DNA from: Bacteroidales bacterium
GTDB taxonomy: Bacteria; Bacteroidota; Bacteroidia; Bacteroidales; UBA7960
Reading direction: 5' to 3'
Length of the DNA stretch: 7,471 nucleotides
Assembly: GCA_007120675.1 (NCBI GenBank)
Contig: SKNE01000188.1
Location: 1-7,471 of the forward strand
The notes under the pieces were generated by a model that saw nothing but the letters and a program-made list of their open reading frames with translations, ran no database searches and was not told where the DNA came from. The position numbers and the translations under genes are program-made. The stretch's first letter is position 1; each line of letters starts with the position of its first letter. This document shows, one piece after another, positions 1-6,225 of the stretch.

Positions 1-268
1 CAGAGACCCGGATCAATTGTCCCTCTTTCACCGCCACAGGGGACTCCGACTCGTTGGTCCTCACTTCCGGACCTTTGGTGTCCACCATGATGGCGATCTT
101 GTTGGACACTTTCCTCACGTTGTTGATCACCTGCAGGGTCTGCTCGGGCTGCTGATGCGCGGTGTTGATGCGAACCACGTCGACCCCTTCTTCATACAGG
201 TCGCTGATGAACCCGGGTTCGCACTTTCTGTCAGACAGCGTTGCAACGATTTTTGTCAGTTTATTCAT
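1..268 (-). CDS. pyk: Pyruvate kinase, N-terminal 89 codons (runs off left edge)
   Basis: Pyruvate kinase makes pyruvate and ATP from phosphoenolpyruvate and ADP, the last step of cytoplasmic glycolysis. The visible part opens with MNKLTKIVATLSDRKCEPGF, the first strand and helix of the TIM barrel. Residues 32-39 (VRINTAHQ) match the active-site loop usually written RLNFSHG: Arg33, Asn35 and His38 are kept, but the serine that helps bind K+ in animal enzymes is Ala37. Residues 62-71 (VDTKGPEVRT) are the DTKGPEIRT signature, keeping Asp63 and Thr64 of the K+ site. The ATG at 268 is chosen because the conserved TKIVATLSD begins four residues later. There is no Shine-Dalgarno site; the upstream stretch is AT-rich, as usual in Bacteroidota. 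The gene lies 83 bp downstream of the permease gene, and I saw no separate promoter in that gap. The rest of the barrel and the C-terminal domain lie outside the window. Confidence 0.95.
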   Translation of the reverse strand, partial: MNKLTKIVATLSDRKCEPGFISDLYEEGVDVVRINTAHQQPEQTLQVINNVRKVSNKIAIMVDTKGPEVRTNESESPVAVKEGQLIRVS

Positions 269-351
269 GACGAATGTCTTTTGAAGGAAAATCAATGGCT
301 GCCGGTGCCGGATTGCCCCGGTTAGGGCCAGCGGCTCAGCCAGGGCCTCCG

Positions 352-1596
352 CTACTCGTAGCGAAGCGACTCAATGGGGTCAAGCCTGGAGGCTTTGGCT
401 GCCGGATAGTAGCCCGCTATGACCCCAACCCCAAAGCAAAGGACAACGCCTGCGATGACCCACAGCCAGGGGATGATGAAGGGGTTGCCCACAATCAGGG
501 AGATGCCGTTGCCGGCCAGGATACCGAGTATGATGCCCACCGCCCCGCCAATCTGGCAAATCACGATGGCCTCCGACAAGAACTGCTGCTTAATCACTTG
601 CCGGCTGGCTCCCAGTGCCTTCCTGATGCCGATTTCATGGGTCCTCTCCGTGACCGATACCAGCATGATGTTCATCAGTCCGATGGCCGCCCCCACCAGG
701 GTGATCAGTCCGATCACCGTCGCTGCCAGGGTCACAAAGCGGATGTTCTCGATGAAGGCCTGCGCCAGGTCGTCGCTTTTGGCCACATCAAAGCTGTTGG
801 GATCGCCAAAGCGGTCTCCCCTGATGACACGAAACAGACCTGTAGCCTCACCGATGGCGTTGTCCAGTTGGTCCAGATCGTTGGTGCTGATATTGATGGT
901 GTAATTCATATTGGGACGGCTGAAGTTTTGCCGCACCGTCATGTAGGGGATGACGCAGTTGAGGTCATCGGAAAAGCCAAAGGCAGCCCCCTGTCTCTCC
1001 AGCACCCCAATCACCTGGTACCGCATGTTGGCGATGGTAACCACGGCCCCCAGGGGGTCGGCATCGCCCGGGAAGAGCCTTTGGGCTACGTCGTGGCCCA
1101 GCAGGACCACGTCGGCCCCATACTGGAGCTCCGTCTGACTGAAGTTACGGCCAGAGGCCAGTTCAGCACCCGATGTCAGCAGGTAATTATCATCGCTGCC
1201 CATCACGCGCACATTGGGATCGGTTTCCAGGTTGCGGTAACGGGCTGTGGCCGAACCTGTGCCATGGACCGAGAGGGATACGCTGGCGGGAAAATCAAAA
1301 CGCCCTTTGAAGCTGATGGCCTCATCATAGGTGATGCGGGGAAAAGACTGTGCCGGACCGCCGCCCGGTTGAAAACGCACCTCCCGGTTACGTATGCTAA
1401 AGCTGCCCGCTCCCAGGCGGGCAAAGTTCTCGGTGATGCTCAGCTTGATGGAATCAATGGCGGTGAGTATCCCCACCAGGGCCATGATGCCGAAAGCGAT
1501 GATCAGGACCGTGAGGGAGGCCCTCAGCAGGTGGCTGCGGATGGACTCCAGGGCCTGCCGCAAATTTTCAAACAAGATGGTCGTGATCATGCGCAT
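352..1596 (-). CDS. MacB/FtsX-type ABC transporter permease
   Basis: This 414-residue inner-membrane protein has the MacB architecture. A short cytoplasmic N-terminus leads to a first membrane segment (about 27-48), then a large periplasmic MacB_PCD-like domain (about 50-280), then three membrane segments (about 287-312, 342-368 and 375-397) forming the FtsX domain. Family hallmarks are NIMLVSVTERTHEIGIRKAL at 309-328 followed by GASRQVIKQQFLSEA, and the C-terminal GYYPAAKASRLDPIESLRYE. Such permeases work as dimers with a separate ATPase and usually drive lipoprotein, peptide or drug export, or mechanotransmission, rather than transport through a membrane pore. The ATG at 1596 is used; a second Met at residue 3 is equally possible. 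No ATPase or membrane-fusion gene is adjacent: upp lies upstream and pyruvate kinase downstream. The substrate is unknown. The gap to upp is 100 bp with no recognisable promoter. Confidence 0.93.
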   Translation of the reverse strand: MRMITTILFENLRQALESIRSHLLRASLTVLIIAFGIMALVGILTAIDSIKLSITENFARLGAGSFSIRNREVRFQPGGGPAQSFPRITYDEAISFKGRFDFPASVSLSVHGTGSATARYRNLETDPNVRVMGSDDNYLLTSGAELASGRNFSQTELQYGADVVLLGHDVAQRLFPGDADPLGAVVTIANMRYQVIGVLERQGAAFGFSDDLNCVIPYMTVRQNFSRPNMNYTINISTNDLDQLDNAIGEATGLFRVIRGDRFGDPNSFDVAKSDDLAQAFIENIRFVTLAATVIGLITLVGAAIGLMNIMLVSVTERTHEIGIRKALGASRQVIKQQFLSEAIVICQIGGAVGIILGILAGNGISLIVGNPFIIPWLWVIAGVVLCFGVGVIAGYYPAAKASRLDPIESLRYE

Positions 1597-1696
1597 GGTA
1601 GTAAGCAGGTTTTAAAGCATCCCAAATCAGGTGAGCCAACACTTAAACGGCAGGCAGGCCATTGAAGCTGCAGGCTGCCCGGGCGTACCAGCCCCA

Positions 1697-2347
1697 TCAT
1701 AACTTGCTGCCAAAAGCCAGGTCGCCTGCGTCGCCCAGGCCGGGAACGATATATGCTTTGGCCGTCAGCTCATCGTCCACCGCCCCCAGCCACATGGTGT
1801 AGTTGTCATCGGGCATATTCCTTCTGACGTATTCAACCCCCTGGTTGCTTGCCAGGATGGCCACAATGTGCGTATGCAGGGGCTTACCCTTCTGTAACAG
1901 TCCCTTATAACTCAGTATCATGGAAGCCCCGGTGGCCAGCATTGGGTCACTCAATATCAAGGGCTTGCCGGTGAGCAGCGGACTGGAAAAATACTCCACA
2001 TGCACATCAAAGCGTCCGTCTTTTCTGTGTTTCCTGTAGGCAGAGATAAAGGCGTTCTCCGCCCTGTCAAATGCGTTGAGCAGTCCCTGGTGCAGGGGGA
2101 GGCCAGCCCTCAGGATGGTGGCGATCACGGGTTGCTGAACCAGCACATCGCATTGGGCAACACCCAGGCTGGTAATCACCTCCTTCTTCTCCCAGGCAAG
2201 GGTTTTGCTGATCTCGTAGGCAAAAATCTCCCCCATCCGCTCCATGTTGCGCCGAAAACGCAAACTATCGCGCTGAATCTCCTGATCACGCAATTCTGCC
2301 ATGTAATGGCTCAGCAAAGAACAAGTGTTTCCCAAGATATGTATCAT
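1697..2347 (-). CDS. upp: Uracil phosphoribosyltransferase
   Basis: This cytoplasmic enzyme converts uracil and PRPP to UMP and pyrophosphate in pyrimidine salvage. At 216 residues it is close to the usual 205-220. The PRPP-binding loop is LILSDPMLATGASM at 130-143 (compare VDPMLATGGSM in Escherichia coli). ILRAGLPL at 78-85 is a conserved phosphoribosyltransferase strand and turn, and PGLGDAGDLAFGSK near the C-terminus is the uracil-recognition loop (GDAGDRxFG in the E. coli enzyme, with Leu here in place of Arg). The ATG at 2347 puts the N-terminus (MIHILGN) at the normal place. The gene begins 39 bp after the stop of the acyltransferase-like gene and is probably transcribed with it; I see no promoter in that gap. 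Nothing suggests truncation or frameshift. Confidence 0.97.
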   Translation of the reverse strand: MIHILGNTCSLLSHYMAELRDQEIQRDSLRFRRNMERMGEIFAYEISKTLAWEKKEVITSLGVAQCDVLVQQPVIATILRAGLPLHQGLLNAFDRAENAFISAYRKHRKDGRFDVHVEYFSSPLLTGKPLILSDPMLATGASMILSYKGLLQKGKPLHTHIVAILASNQGVEYVRRNMPDDNYTMWLGAVDDELTAKAYIVPGLGDAGDLAFGSKL

Positions 2348-2386
2348 TCCCTTCGTTGTTTATTGTGTGCCCGGAAGCCTTTTTGG

Positions 2387-3334
2387 TCACCGCAAATACT
2401 TCCTGACATACAGGTAAATACCTGCAGCCATCTTCAGGATGAATGGCAAGCGGTTAATTTGAATGTGTAAAAATACACATTCTTCCGATCCGAAGCTACG
2501 ATAAAATCTGGCCAGGTTCGGATCGGAGCTGCCTTCGAAGTCCAGAACCAGCTCTTTCCCTGCCTGTTCCCTGATGTAATGGTCTATTAGCAGGCTCATG
2601 GCATTTGTAGCGTAAGCCTCTGGTGTTGAGCCGGAAAACAGCAGTACGCTCTTTTTGTGGCTGGTGAAAAAGATGATGCCGGCACAAAAATCGTTGGTTT
2701 CGGTGTAGGCGCATCTTATGCTGACCATGCCCCGGTGCATCCCGGAATAAACCAGGTGTTTCAGTAACTGGTAGTCTTTCTCTCCATAGGGAACGCCCCG
2801 CCGGCCCCTGTTATTCCTGAAAGCCCGGATGATCTCTTCAGGGCGGCCGTGAGGGGTGATGAACACCCCTTTTTCATCTCCTTTCTTTAACTTTCTTCTC
2901 AGGTTGCTTGAGTAGTTTTGCCGTATCTGTCCGTAGGGAGAGATCAGGTCCAGCTCATAAGTGATCCCCTTTCCGGCGATGTATGGGTGTTCCGCTTCCA
3001 GTTTGTTGAACGTATTCAGGCTGAACTCAGCAAACCGGAAGCCGGACGGAATGGCGTCCAGGAAGCGCCTGGTGGTTTCAATCCCCAGGCTCTGGCGGCT
3101 GAACACCCCCAATTGCTGCACAAAATAGGGCTGGAACAGGTACTTGATCCCTGCTTTTTCGCGGTAAGGCAGGGGCATCACCGTGCGGTAATCATCTTCA
3201 ACCAGTGCATCCCAGGTTCCGGCACACATGTCCAGGTACCAGGAATAGGCATAAAAGATCCCGTTGACAGCTTCGCGGATGCAGTCGTCCCACCGGTCCG
3301 CATCCACCTGGTCATGTCGGAGATACCGTATCAT
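2387..3334 (-). CDS. FemAB/GNAT-fold acyltransferase-like protein
   Basis: This 315-residue protein has no signal peptide and is probably cytoplasmic. It resembles the FemAB-like, double-GNAT-type N-acyltransferases that are common and poorly characterised in Bacteroidota. The strongest signal is VLDFEGSSDPNLARFYRSFG (263-282), the strand and helix with DFEGS...FYxxFG found in the C-terminal GNAT half of this group. Before it, residues 137-155 contain a basic helix (IRQNYSSNLRRKLKKGDEK), and 216-235 form two strands (DFCAGIIFFTSHKKSVLLFS) of a GNAT sheet. Relatives move an acyl or aminoacyl group onto an amino group, but the substrate cannot be read here. The gene begins 42 bp after the deacetylase-like gene and ends 39 bp before upp, so the first two probably act in one pathway, perhaps on a sugar or lipid precursor. 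The ATG at 3334 is in frame; the overlapping ATG at 3338 is in another frame. A general GNAT enzyme is the main alternative. Confidence 0.72.
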   Translation of the reverse strand: MIRYLRHDQVDADRWDDCIREAVNGIFYAYSWYLDMCAGTWDALVEDDYRTVMPLPYREKAGIKYLFQPYFVQQLGVFSRQSLGIETTRRFLDAIPSGFRFAEFSLNTFNKLEAEHPYIAGKGITYELDLISPYGQIRQNYSSNLRRKLKKGDEKGVFITPHGRPEEIIRAFRNNRGRRGVPYGEKDYQLLKHLVYSGMHRGMVSIRCAYTETNDFCAGIIFFTSHKKSVLLFSGSTPEAYATNAMSLLIDHYIREQAGKELVLDFEGSSDPNLARFYRSFGSEECVFLHIQINRLPFILKMAAGIYLYVRKYLR

Positions 3335-3376
3335 ACATTCGTTGTTTTATGTGTTGCCTGCAGCCGCTGCACTGCG

Positions 3377-4711
3377 TCACTCCCTGCGCGCCGCGGCGTG
3401 TTTGTCGGCTGCGGCGCGGTAAAGCCGGGCGTAGACATCCTTCCAACCCTCCCATCCATTGCATTCACAGAGGCTGTCATTGTGCCAGAGGGTAGAAAAG
3501 GTACCTCCGGCTTCGTGCACCTCTTCCATCAGTCGCATGGCAAGGTCAAGCGCGGCATCTGGCTTCAGCCGCAAATAATCGCGCAGGGTGCCGTCCATCA
3601 CGGCAAAGGGAACGATGGTCAGCGGACTTTCTTTCTCCAGCTCCAGGTCATAAAATGGGTACGGGGTGCAGATGCTCGCCCTAAAGCCTGCCTGGCTGGC
3701 ATAGCCCATGGTGAAGTCAAACCCGATGTTGTGTTTGAGCAAGCGCTGATAGGTCGCCGGCATGTCCAGTTTCAGGTAATGCTGGCGGCTGTAGGGGATT
3801 TCCCTGTTGACGATGGACTCCAGCCTGGGCAGCTCTTTTTTCAGCAGGCCTTCTTCTTGGCTGGACGCATAGCTGGGATGGATGCCAATATGGGCATAGT
3901 CACCCAGCATTTTCACCAGCTGGTTGAAGGGTCTCGAGTAGAAAGCCACATTCTTGTCATAGGGACCATAGTCGCCGCAAAGAAAGAAATAGTGGGCCCT
4001 GATACCGCTTTCCTTATGCAGGTCAAGCTGGAATGAGTAGGTGTCATACGGGTCGTCTTCCATGGCGGTTAACACCTTCAGGCGCTGCCAGAGCTTGCCG
4101 AATTCCAGCTGCGCCACCGACCTGAGCATGCCGAAAAAAATGCGAAAAAGGGTTCGGGCCCTATAGGCGAAGGCGATGTCGATGTCGTAGGTGGGCAAAA
4201 AGGTGAAGCGACCGGCTGCCATTGCATAGCCAGGGTATTTTTCCCCGATCCGTTTTTTCAGCAGCAAGGCGTAGTGGTTCACCACCGGCCGGTGCAAAAA
4301 GTGGTGCTTATAGGCAAAGGATTCAGTGGCTTCGAAACGACCGTGCGCATCCTTGTTATGGGGTAGGTATTCCTCGTAGCGGCTGACCAGGTAAAAAGCA
4401 GCGGCAAAAGGGTCGAATGGGAGGTCGTAGCCCTTACCCTCCGCCGGAAACAGCAATGGAAGACCGTCCTGCTCCTTCAGTTGGGGCAAGAAGTAGTGCA
4501 CACCCCGTTCCAGCAAAAAACCGTGGGAGGGTAACACCAGTCCATCCTGATCAGCAGGTGGCTTGCCGTAAAAAATCTTCGGACCCTGGTGTTTCCGGCA
4601 TGCGTCAAGATCATCCACCAGGCGCCATTCCAGTCCGGGAATGATGCCAAGAAGCAAACCTGCAGCGTACTGGATCCTTGCGGTGATCCTGGGAGTATAT
4701 ATGAGCACCAT
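3377..4711 (-). CDS. Polysaccharide deacetylase-like protein (DUF7033/NodB-type, CE4-like)
   Basis: This 444-residue protein has an N-terminal region (about 1-165) like that of DUF7033 proteins of Bacteroidota, then a NodB/CE4-like deacetylase barrel. Putative catalytic motifs are TYDID at 174-178 (the motif with the base and metal aspartates, TFDDG in classical NodB), HIGIHPS at 274-280 (metal histidines 274 and 278), RQHYL at 309-313 (motif 3 arginine) and LWHND at 408-412 (motif 5 histidine). The full set suggests an active metal-dependent hydrolase removing acetyl groups from a carbohydrate, but the substrate is unknown. There is no signal peptide, so it probably acts in the cytoplasm. 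The start at 4711 is preferred over an in-frame ATG at 4774: MVLIYTPRIT is the normal beginning of this family, and a predicted promoter would start transcription near 4777. It probably heads an operon with the acyltransferase-like gene and upp. Confidence 0.82.
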   Translation of the reverse strand: MVLIYTPRITARIQYAAGLLLGIIPGLEWRLVDDLDACRKHQGPKIFYGKPPADQDGLVLPSHGFLLERGVHYFLPQLKEQDGLPLLFPAEGKGYDLPFDPFAAAFYLVSRYEEYLPHNKDAHGRFEATESFAYKHHFLHRPVVNHYALLLKKRIGEKYPGYAMAAGRFTFLPTYDIDIAFAYRARTLFRIFFGMLRSVAQLEFGKLWQRLKVLTAMEDDPYDTYSFQLDLHKESGIRAHYFFLCGDYGPYDKNVAFYSRPFNQLVKMLGDYAHIGIHPSYASSQEEGLLKKELPRLESIVNREIPYSRQHYLKLDMPATYQRLLKHNIGFDFTMGYASQAGFRASICTPYPFYDLELEKESPLTIVPFAVMDGTLRDYLRLKPDAALDLAMRLMEEVHEAGGTFSTLWHNDSLCECNGWEGWKDVYARLYRAAADKHAAARRE

Positions 4712-4783
4712 GACTTGAAAAGATAAGCTGAGCCGCTTTGTGTGTGACCTTGAGCTGTTTTGGTTCCGGCTCACATGATGGGG

Positions 4784-4814
4784 TAAAAGTAATCATAATG
4801 GCTGAAAGCTCAAA
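4784..4814 (-). promoter_or_regulatory. Probable Bacteroidota-type promoter for the deacetylase-acyltransferase-upp operon
   Basis: On the minus strand there is TTTG (4814-4811), 19 bp, then TACTTTTA (4791-4784). The Bacteroidota consensus is TTTG about 19-23 bp before TAnnTTTG; the -33 box and spacing are ideal, and the -7 box differs only in its last base. Transcription would begin near 4777, leaving a leader of about 65 nt before the ATG at 4711. This also argues against the longer frame beginning at 4774. It was found by eye. Confidence 0.5.
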
Positions 4815-4935
4815 GCGATCAGCCTCTGCCTGAACGGCACGAACAGGTTGCAAGCCAGCAAACGCAGTCTAACCCATACAAATTGTCCCCGGCCTTGATC
4901 AGTCAAACTGAAGGTGGTCGTGCTTGGTCCTGCAC

Positions 4936-5661
4936 TCACAATAGTTGCTCATCTGCAAAGCTGAAATAGTTGTTATTGGCCACAATGATATGGTCTATAA
5001 CGGGAACGTCCAGGAATTTGCCCGCCTCAACGCATTTCTGGGTAATTCGTTTATCGCTCATACTGGGTGATGGGTTTCCACTGGGATGGTTATGGCATAG
5101 GATGATGGCCGTGGCGCTGCTCTCCAGGGCTGCTTTGAAGATTCTTTTTGGATCAGCCACTGTGCCCGCTACCCCCCCCTCACTGATGCAGCAGCTTTTC
5201 AGCAAGCGGCGCGCCCTGTTGAGCAGCAAAACCCAGAACTCTTCATGGGGCAAGTCGCCGATGATGGGATCAATGATCTCGAAGGCATCTTTGCTGGCAT
5301 AAATGCTCTGTTTCATCAGGCCTTCGGCCAGGCGGCGGCGCCGCCCCAGCTCCATCACTGCGACAATGTTGATGGCTTTTGCCGTTCCGATGCCCTTAAA
5401 ACGAAGCAGTTCAGCCACATCCATCCTGGCCAGTTCCGACAGGTTGTTTGAGGCGCTGAGAAGGATTTCCCTGGCAAGCTCCACCGCGCTTTGCTCTGTG
5501 GAGCCCGATCCGATCACTATGGCCAGGAGTTCGGCATCCGACAAGTACTTCTGGCTCTTACTGAGCAGTTTTTCCCTGGGCTTGTCATCATCGGCCCAGA
5601 ATTTGATGCTGCGCTGATGCAGAACAGGATATTGCGAATTATTTTTCATTTGTAATTTCAT
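4936..5661 (-). CDS. radC: RadC family JAMM-domain protein
   Basis: This 241-residue cytoplasmic protein is a typical full-length RadC (UPF0758/DUF2466). The N-terminal half holds a helix-hairpin-helix region (about 83-108, with LLRFKGIGTAKAINIVAV) suited to DNA contact. The C-terminal half is a JAMM/MPN+ metalloprotease-like fold, with a candidate glutamate at 140/141 (HEEFW), the zinc-binding HNHPSG at 190-195 and SPSMSD at 198-203 completing the HxHPSGxxxPSxxD pattern, then DHIIV at 223-227. All expected metal ligands are present. The original link of radC to DNA repair in E. coli was later withdrawn, and the cellular role of the family is unsettled. Two in-frame ATGs, at 5661 and 5649, could be the start; both lie at an inverted repeat. 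The gene begins 31 bp after the terminator of the tRNA/rpsT unit, so it probably has its own promoter there. Confidence 0.95.
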   Translation of the reverse strand: MKLQMKNNSQYPVLHQRSIKFWADDDKPREKLLSKSQKYLSDAELLAIVIGSGSTEQSAVELAREILLSASNNLSELARMDVAELLRFKGIGTAKAINIVAVMELGRRRRLAEGLMKQSIYASKDAFEIIDPIIGDLPHEEFWVLLLNRARRLLKSCCISEGGVAGTVADPKRIFKAALESSATAIILCHNHPSGNPSPSMSDKRITQKCVEAGKFLDVPVIDHIIVANNNYFSFADEQLL

Positions 5662-5683
5662 TATATTTATACGAAATTACAAA
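5649..5683. repeat. Perfect 11-bp inverted repeat over the radC start
   Basis: TTTGTAATTTC (5649-5659) and GAAATTACAAA (5673-5683) are perfect inverted copies separated by 13 AT-rich bases. The left arm runs from one base of the ATG at 5661 to one base of the ATG at 5649, so both possible radC starts lie at its ends. It could be an operator for a dimeric regulator, or an RNA hairpin that hides the start. AT-richness makes chance dyads more likely here, but 11 of 11 is still notable. It is not followed by a T-tract in either direction, which argues against a terminator. Confidence 0.55.
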
Positions 5684-5692
5684 ATTTTTGGC

Positions 5693-5720
5693 AAAAAAAA
5701 GACCTTTCGGATGAAAGGTC
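5693..5720 (-). terminator. Intrinsic terminator of the tRNA-Glu/rpsT unit
   Basis: Read on the minus strand, GACCTTTC, loop ATCC, then GAAAGGTC make a perfect 8-bp stem with a 4-nt loop, followed at once by eight Ts (5700-5693). It begins 6 nt after the tRNA-Glu 3' end at 5727. This is a textbook rho-independent terminator, separating the tRNA/rpsT transcript from radC. Confidence 0.93.
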
Positions 5721-5726
5721 CATTTG

Positions 5727-5798
5727 TAGCCCGTAGGGGATTCGAACCCCTGCTACCAGGATGAAAACCTGGCGTCCTAACCCCTAGACGAACGGGCC
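5727..5798 (-). tRNA. tRNA-Glu (UUC), promoter-distal copy
   Basis: The 72-nt minus-strand sequence folds as a cloverleaf. The acceptor GGCCCGT pairs with ACGGGCT (G1 with U72 as a wobble), followed by A73. The anticodon stem CCAGG/CCTGG encloses TTTTCAT, giving anticodon UUC (glutamate). The T arm is AGGGG TTCGAAT CCCCT. CCA is not encoded (CAA follows A73). It is identical over its full length to the copy at 6152-6223. It lies 63 bp after rpsT and 6 bp before a strong terminator, so it is probably released by processing of the rpsT transcript; a weak promoter lies just upstream. Confidence 0.97.
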
Positions 5799-5804
5799 GC
5801 GTGG

Positions 5805-5838
5805 GCAAAAATAAACATTTTTTCTCAACAGGCTGAAA
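5805..5838 (-). promoter_or_regulatory. Possible internal promoter for the second tRNA-Glu
   Basis: On the minus strand, TATTTTTGC (5813-5805) fits the TAnnTTTGC box fully. A TTTC (5838-5835) 21 bp upstream matches three of four bases of the -33 TTTG. Transcription would start very near the tRNA 5' end at 5798. It could let the distal tRNA be made independently of rpsT, but the -33 mismatch and AT-rich setting make it tentative. Confidence 0.35.
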
Positions 5839-5861
5839 AATCGATCAGGGCAGGTGGCGAA

Positions 5862-6116
5862 CTATTGCAAGGCATTCACACGCCTGGTCAGTTTCGACTT
5901 AAGGTTAGCTGCCTTGTTTTTGTGTATGACCGATTTTTTTGCCAGGCGATCGATGAGGGACACCACCTTGGGAAGCTTCTCCTGTGCTTCTTCCTTATTG
6001 CTGGTGAGTTTTAGCTTCTTGATCGCCGTACGGGTTGTCTTGGCATAATACCGGTTTCTCAGACGCTTGGCGTTGTCAGAGCGAACCCGTTTTTTTGCTG
6101 AAGGATGATTTGCCAT
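5862..6116 (-). CDS. rpsT: Small ribosomal subunit protein bS20
   Basis: bS20 binds 16S rRNA early in assembly of the 30S subunit. The 84-residue product is of normal length and has the expected lysine/arginine-rich helical sequence: MANHPSAKKRVRSDNAKRLR at the start, a central helix with IDRLAKK (55-61), then HKNKAANLKSKLTRRVNAL near the C-terminus, the family's most conserved stretch. The ATG at 6116 is the only sensible start, preceded by an AT-rich leader. The gene sits between two identical tRNA-Glu genes, 35 bp after the first and 63 bp before the second, with no terminator between them, so all three are probably made as one precursor. In E. coli S20 is known to limit its own translation; no comparable leader structure is obvious here. 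Confidence 0.98.
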   Translation of the reverse strand: MANHPSAKKRVRSDNAKRLRNRYYAKTTRTAIKKLKLTSNKEEAQEKLPKVVSLIDRLAKKSVIHKNKAANLKSKLTRRVNALQ

Positions 6117-6151
6117 ATCCAGTATAAATCAATTGGTACAATAATTTTCTG

Positions 6152-6223
6152 TAGCCCGTAGGGGATTCGAACCCCTGCTACCAGGATGAAAACCTGGCGT
6201 CCTAACCCCTAGACGAACGGGCC
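6152..6223 (-). tRNA. tRNA-Glu (UUC), promoter-proximal copy
   Basis: This 72-nt minus-strand cloverleaf has anticodon TTC in the loop TTTTCAT and is identical to the copy at 5727-5798; the match extends 2 bp past A73 (74 identical bases, 6150-6223 against 5725-5798) and then stops. CCA is not encoded (CAG follows A73). It is the first gene of the tRNA-rpsT-tRNA transcript, with a predicted leader of about 25 nt after the promoter at 6255-6286. Confidence 0.97.
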
Positions 6224-6225
6224 TT

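Noticed and set aside
274..1665. A 463-codon open frame on the plus strand opposite the permease gene
   Set aside because: It is the antisense shadow of a well-supported permease; its product has no recognisable family and a low-complexity, His/Gly/Asp-rich composition typical of reverse-frame translation in GC-rich coding DNA.
1655..1682. GC-rich imperfect hairpin between upp and the permease gene as a terminator
   Set aside because: Only about five bases pair before a mismatch, and no T-tract follows on the minus strand.
2918..4036. A 372-codon open frame on the plus strand across the acyltransferase and deacetylase genes
   Set aside because: It overlaps two genes with clear family motifs on the other strand and has no recognisable domain or promoter.
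4712..4774. N-terminal extension of the deacetylase-like gene to the ATG at 4774
   Set aside because: The added 21 residues are Ser/Arg-rich and unlike the family, whose members begin with MxLIYTPxIT; the predicted transcription start near 4777 leaves no leader for it.
4893..4914. Hairpin after radC (TCAGT, loop CAA, ACTGA with flanking CCT/AGG) as a terminator
   Set aside because: The stem is short with a bulge and no T-tract follows it on the minus strand.
5725..6223. The repeated tRNA-Glu sequences as attachment sites of an integrated element
   Set aside because: tRNA 3' ends are common integration sites, but the DNA between the copies is only rpsT, a core gene, and no integrase is present, so duplication of the tRNA gene is the simpler reading.
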